A DNA stretch of 45,019 nucleotides from Microcaldota archaeon. Its GTDB lineage: Archaea > Micrarchaeota > Micrarchaeia > Micrarchaeales > Micrarchaeaceae. Every line of letters begins with the position of its first letter. The first letter of the stretch is position 1. The translations under genes and the position numbers were made by a program. Location: NCBI GenBank assembly GCA_021797895.1, contig JAJZYW010000003.1:1-45019 (forward strand), written 5' to 3'. This document shows, in pieces, positions 41,618-45,019 of this stretch. The notes under the pieces are model-generated. The model did not search any database. It was not told where the DNA came from and saw only the letters and a program-made list of their open reading frames with translations.

Positions 41618-43501
41618 ATATAGTGCGGGGCGCGTGCTGTAATGCACAGGCACGTAGATGATTGTCGAGGTCGTTGTTGTCGGCACTACGCTCTTTGACA
41701 TCAGCCCCACCACTATATCCTTCGGCAAGGTGAACGATACAATGCACGATTGCTTGTTGACTGAATAGTTAGCTATCCCTATCCACGTGTCATTGGAATA
41801 GTAGAACGGCGAAATCGCGCTGTTGATGTAACATGGGTATCCCATTGTGGCTAGTATGGTGGTAGCTGCCGATTCATTTGAGTAGGTAATATTGAGGACT
41901 GATACTTCAAAATGCTGCGCCGGAGGCTGTATCCGTGCTGTTATATTTTGTATTGCCATTCCCAATTCCGAAGGCGAATTGGAGTCCGACTCCACTTTCA
42001 GTATAAGTCTGGAGTTGTTGAAGAGCACATACGAAGGGTGGCCGGAGTACGGGTAAATCGAAATCTTGGCAAAGGTAATATTTGCAGGTATTATCGGTAC
42101 TGTTGTGGTAACCGAACTCGACGTACTAGTAGTCGATACAGTGGTCGACGTGGTTGATGTGCTTTTCGGTATGGGGAAGTTTACAACCCCTACCGTAGTT
42201 GGAGTGGAAGTGGTGGACACAGAGGTAGTCGTAATCGATGTTGTTGTTGAAATCGTGGACGTACTTGTCGATGTTGTCGATGTGCTGGTCGACGTGGTTG
42301 ATGTAGTCGTCGAAGATGTTGTGGATGTTGTCGTAGAAGTACTTGTCGATGTTGTCGATGTGCTGGTCGACGTGGTTGATGTAGTCGTCGAAGATGTTGT
42401 GGATGTTGTCGTAGAAGTACTTGTCGATGTTGTCGATGTGCTGGTCGACGTGGTTGAGGTTGATGTTGATGTAGTTTGCGAAATGGATGTGTATGTTGCA
42501 ACTAGCGTCACGTTTCCATAAACCGATAGGTACGTGTTTTTGTTTGTTAAATTACTGACGCTTGCGTTTATCGAATTGCTCAAGCTCCACCCACTAAACG
42601 CATATCCACTAGGTGCCGAGGCGTTGATTGCACCCTGTCCTATCACGTCTATCATGCTGCCATTCAGGTTTGTTCTCCCGTTGGTGGTTATGGCTCCGCT
42701 CGAAGGTACATCATCAAGCTTGACCTGATATGAAGGGAAAACATAAGCTACTATCGCCATAGCCGAACTTCTGTTAGCTGTCAAATTGGCACTGTAGCTG
42801 CCACTTGGCATACTCGTGCATATCTCTATGGCAGCCACGGCGCTTGCTCCGTTTCCGCTGGAAAGCAGGCTGCACTCCAGAGGCAACGAGGGGGTGAATG
42901 AGGTGGAGCTTTCATTTATTCCCCCATACTCTATTATTGCAGTGGAATTGCTGCCAGTCGTATTGAAGGATATGGAAAGCGAGGTCCCCTTATTCACTTT
43001 TGAACTGTAAATTTTACCGTTCGCTACAGAAACATTAGTTTCTGCGCCTACAACTTCTTGAGAATCAGAGGTGCTAGTTGTCGAAGTTCCTGTACTCTGC
43101 GTCCCATAACCAGCAGTCACACCCCAATAATACCTGTCAACATGAAGTGAATTTATGACGACCGTAAGATTCATATCTCCCTGCGAAACAATTGTCCAAT
43201 TCACCGACTCCAAGGCTGTAGAATCATTTATGACTCCAATATAAAAGTATGCCTTATATCCTTGCGGTAGCTGCAAGCTCGTGCTGGTGGTAGTAACAAA
43301 TCCGGTTCCGCTGCCTGCGGCAGTCAGGGTATAATACTGCGCCGGCACCAAACTTTTAAAAGTTATGGCACTGTATGCATAGCCAGTTTGGCTTATGAGC
43401 ATGCCTGTGGAAAACATATAGTACAATATCGATATCAACACAAGCAATACGAGCAGTGCAAGCACATAGCCTACTGCATACGCCTGTATTACTTTTCCCA
43501 T
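41591..43501 (-). CDS. Ser/Thr-rich secreted surface protein (S-layer/adhesin-like)
   Basis: A 636-residue protein with one N-terminal membrane helix (about 9-32), so the bulk is outside. The first 350 residues are beta-rich with many N-x-S/T sequons (for example PSLPLECSLLSSG, and a repeat-like GYAFSGWSLSNSINASVSNL with YLSVYGNVTLVATYTS). Then comes a mucin-like stretch of about 110 residues of Ser and Thr (TTSTSTS), partly in 78-bp tandem repeats, and a C-terminal domain of about 160 residues. It ends in the main frame at AAQY, without anchor or tail; the anchor lies in the -1 frame. No named domain is recognised. Confidence 0.78.
   Translation of the reverse strand: MGKVIQAYAVGYVLALLVLLVLISILYYMFSTGMLISQTGYAYSAITFKSLVPAQYYTLTAAGSGTGFVTTTSTSLQLPQGYKAYFYIGVINDSTALESVNWTIVSQGDMNLTVVINSLHVDRYYWGVTAGYGTQSTGTSTTSTSDSQEVVGAETNVSVANGKIYSSKVNKGTSLSISFNTTGSNSTAIIEYGGINESSTSFTPSLPLECSLLSSGNGASAVAAIEICTSMPSGSYSANLTANRSSAMAIVAYVFPSYQVKLDDVPSSGAITTNGRTNLNGSMIDVIGQGAINASAPSGYAFSGWSLSNSINASVSNLTNKNTYLSVYGNVTLVATYTSISQTTSTSTSTTSTSTSTTSTSTSTTTSTTSSTTTSTTSTSTSTTSTSTSTTTSTTSSTTTSTTSTSTSTTSTSTSTISTTTSITTTSVSTTSTPTTVGVVNFPIPKSTSTTSTTVSTTSTSSSVTTTVPIIPANITFAKISIYPYSGHPSYVLFNNSRLILKVESDSNSPSELGMAIQNITARIQPPAQHFEVSVLNITYSNESAATTILATMGYPCYINSAISPFYYSNDTWIGIANYSVNKQSCIVSFTLPKDIVVGLMSKSVVPTTTTSTIIYVPVHYSTRPALYFALLAAQY
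42261..42456 (-). repeat. 78-bp tandem repeat (2.5 copies) in the surface protein gene
   Basis: Copy 1 spans 42261-42338 and copy 2 spans 42339-42416, with identical sequence on reading. Copy 3 (42417-42456) is identical for 40 bp and then diverges. Each unit encodes 26 Ser/Thr residues and keeps the frame, so copy number can change without breaking the protein. Near-repeats flank it. Confidence 0.9.
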
Positions 43502-43674
43502 GCAATGCGACCTTTATTGCCAGCTTTCTAATAAAGTATCAGAATGAGTATTATTAAAAATAGTGCAGTGCTATTGTGACTAGGGCATGTTCAGTGTGTT
43601 AATCGCATTTCTAAATCAAAATACCATCCTGCATTTATTGGCTGGAATCCAAGCTTGCCAGAAAAGCATATAAG

Positions 43675-43685
43675 CCTAAGAAAAT
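43675..43685 (+). promoter_or_regulatory. Candidate promoter of the carbamoyltransferase gene
   Basis: GCATATAAGCC is a TATA-like element about 60 nt upstream of ATG 43742, predicting a leader of some 30 nt. The 240-bp gap 43502-43741 otherwise holds no gene that I can support; TATA-like sequences for the surface protein lie near 43530 on the other strand. Confidence 0.35.
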
Positions 43686-43741
43686 CTAATATTGTGATAT
43701 GAAGCTGCTGCTGATGCAAGAGCATTGAAAACCGTGTCTAC

Positions 43742-45019
43742 ATGGCTGTACTTGGAATAAACGATTCCCACGATTCAGGGGCTGCGCTGGTAGCCAGTGG
43801 CGTTCTCCGCTCTGCTGTCAATGAGGAGCGTTTTACAAAGAAGAAGAACGATGTGGGCTTTCCCTACAATTCGATAAAGTACATAAAGGATCTTGACGCA
43901 GTGGATTCTGTCGCCCTCGCATGGATAGGCGGCAATGCGCTCGTCTCAAGGTTCCTCCCTAAGCATGATCAGAAAAGAAGGATGATGTGGCGGAAGGAGC
44001 TCAACAAGCCCTCAAGGGCGAGAATGCACTTCGACAATTTCGTGTACAGGCTTACGCAGAACCAGAACCCCAAGGCGCTGTGGAGAGCTCTCGGCGACGG
44101 CCAGAGCAGGCGCATAACGTCGAAGCGCCTCTCTTCAATCGACCCGGATCTGGGCAAGAAGAAGGTATACGTCGTGGAGCATCATCTTGCGCACGCCGCT
44201 TCCGCCTACTATACTTCCGGGTTCAAGGAGTCGCTTATAATAACGCTTGACGGCGCTGGCGACGGGCTGAGCGGAACGGTATCCATAGGCGACAACGGAA
44301 CGATAAAGAGGCTTGCGGAATTCAGGGCAAGCGCAAGCCTGGGCATATTCTACGGAGCTGCGACGATGGCGTGCGACATGCGCTTCAATGAGGATGAGGG
44401 GAAGCTGATGAGCCTCGCCGCATATTCCTATCCTGCTGAGATAAAGCAGCTTGGCGACATATGCAGGTACGACGAGGCTTCAAAGAGGTTCGTCTCAAAG
44501 AGTGGTACCCGGAATGAATTCCTCCTTGCGGAGTATATGAAGGACCACATCCTGTCGAAATACGACAGGGAGTCGTTCGCCAACGCAGTGCAGAGCCATG
44601 CCGAGCGGCAGGTTCTTTCGCTGGCAAAGCAGTGGATTGCTGAGACAGGGATACATGACATAGCAGTCGCGGGGGGATTCTTCTCAAACGTAATAGTTAA
44701 CATGAAGCTCGAGCACATGGAGGAAGTGAAGAACCTGTTCATATTCCCAAATATGGGTGATGCGGGCCTTTCGGCTGGAGCCGCGTCCTACGTCGACTTC
44801 GCGAGCAACGGGACGTTCAACGGCGATCAGATAAAGTCCGCCTATTTCGGGCCTGAATATTCTGAGGAGGAGATAGAGAACGCGATAAAGCGCTCAGCCT
44901 CAGAGAACGCATCCCTTGAGTACGAGCGCGTAGAGGATCCTGCGGAGTATGCCGCAGACATGGTGTGCGACGGCAAGGTAGTGCTCTGGTTCCAGGGCAG
45001 GATGGAGTATGGACCTAGG
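43742..45019 (+). CDS. NodU/CmcH-family O-carbamoyltransferase, 5' part (cut by window edge)
   Basis: The first 426 residues of a carbamoyltransferase that uses carbamoyl phosphate to make carbamoylated sugars or antibiotics. The motifs GINDSHDSGAALV, EHHLAHAASAYYTSGF, TLDGAGDGLSG, AVAGGFFSNVIVN and FPNMGDAGLSAGAA cover the YrdC/Kae1-like N-terminal domain. The last bases reach VVLWFQGRMEYGPR, where the family continues with ALGxRS in the C-terminal part. ATG 43742 is the natural start. The substrate is unknown. Confidence 0.92.
   Translation, partial: MAVLGINDSHDSGAALVASGVLRSAVNEERFTKKKNDVGFPYNSIKYIKDLDAVDSVALAWIGGNALVSRFLPKHDQKRRMMWRKELNKPSRARMHFDNFVYRLTQNQNPKALWRALGDGQSRRITSKRLSSIDPDLGKKKVYVVEHHLAHAASAYYTSGFKESLIITLDGAGDGLSGTVSIGDNGTIKRLAEFRASASLGIFYGAATMACDMRFNEDEGKLMSLAAYSYPAEIKQLGDICRYDEASKRFVSKSGTRNEFLLAEYMKDHILSKYDRESFANAVQSHAERQVLSLAKQWIAETGIHDIAVAGGFFSNVIVNMKLEHMEEVKNLFIFPNMGDAGLSAGAASYVDFASNGTFNGDQIKSAYFGPEYSEEEIENAIKRSASENASLEYERVEDPAEYAADMVCDGKVVLWFQGRMEYGPR

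Noticed and set aside
41493-41747. Independent 84-residue gene
   Set aside because: The frame up to about 41617 has no gene-like composition; only its end looks real, as the shifted anchor of the surface protein.
42261-42456. Possible CRISPR array
   Set aside because: The 78-bp units are tandem with no unique spacers and stay in frame within a gene; no cas genes are near.
42066-42521. Plus-strand Val/Asp-rich 151-residue ORF
   Set aside because: It is antisense to the Ser/Thr repeat; the apparent protein is a by-product of the repeated codons.

Overview
This window is archaeal chromosome. The signs are a TFB transcription factor, a 20S proteasome beta subunit, an aCPSF1/FttA-type ribonuclease, geranylgeranylglyceryl-phosphate synthase, archaeal-type ThrRS and DNA ligase, a tRNA-Thr with an intron in the anticodon loop, TATA boxes about 25 nt upstream of many starts, and GGTG/GTGATC Shine-Dalgarno motifs. 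Tightly packed genes, many overlaps, frequent TTG/GTG starts, trimmed or split versions of normally larger proteins, and many surface proteins suggest a small-genome lineage such as Micrarchaeota/DPANN. That placement is inference; no rRNA is present to test it. No gene-free stretch exceeds about 300 bases.

Layout. 1-2443: a truncated DEAD-box helicase, a DUF59 Fe-S assembly protein, a Nudix hydrolase, a pyrophosphatase-like gene and an intron-containing tRNA-Thr(CGT). 2627-6457: a 1276-residue membrane-tethered protein with a disordered N-terminal tail and four beta-helix modules. 6464-8957: a SemiSWEET-like transporter, ATP-dependent DNA ligase and a winged-helix protein. 9121-15167: a ten-gene type IV pilus-like operon with one ATPase, two half-size T2SSF membrane proteins and seven pilin-like or short secreted proteins. 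15225-19771: tRNA-His, RNase HI, AMMECR1, tRNA-Ile, TFB, a small membrane protein, a TRAM protein and the proteasome beta subunit. 19821-33998: a long, mostly plus-strand housekeeping run of FttA, M1 aminopeptidase, GT2, ThrRS, HIT, DHH, a PRODH-like protein, an SDR epimerase, GGGPS, an NFACT-N protein and RNase Z.

34002-35963 looks like a small acquired islet. It starts at tRNA-Val(GAC), has a repeat of the tRNA 3' end 770 bp downstream, carries a HicBA-like toxin-antitoxin pair, and is followed by a MccF-like S66 peptidase, all more AT-rich than the surroundings. 35996-41460 holds a stomatin-like protein, an EF-Tu domain-2-like protein, a ureohydrolase, an MBL-fold nuclease, thioredoxin reductase and DNA polymerase IV. 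41493-43501 is a Ser/Thr-rich surface protein with a 78-bp tandem repeat whose C-terminal membrane anchor lies in the -1 frame. The window ends inside a NodU/CmcH-type carbamoyltransferase.

Three metallo-beta-lactamase-fold nucleases (FttA, RNase Z and the 38327-39337 protein), RNase HI and a DHH nuclease make the window rich in nucleic-acid processing. The most unusual parts are the compact pilus operon, the giant tethered beta-helix protein, the surface protein with an out-of-frame anchor, the RqcH-like protein lacking its C-terminal domain, and the PRODH-like enzyme with altered substrate-site motifs.
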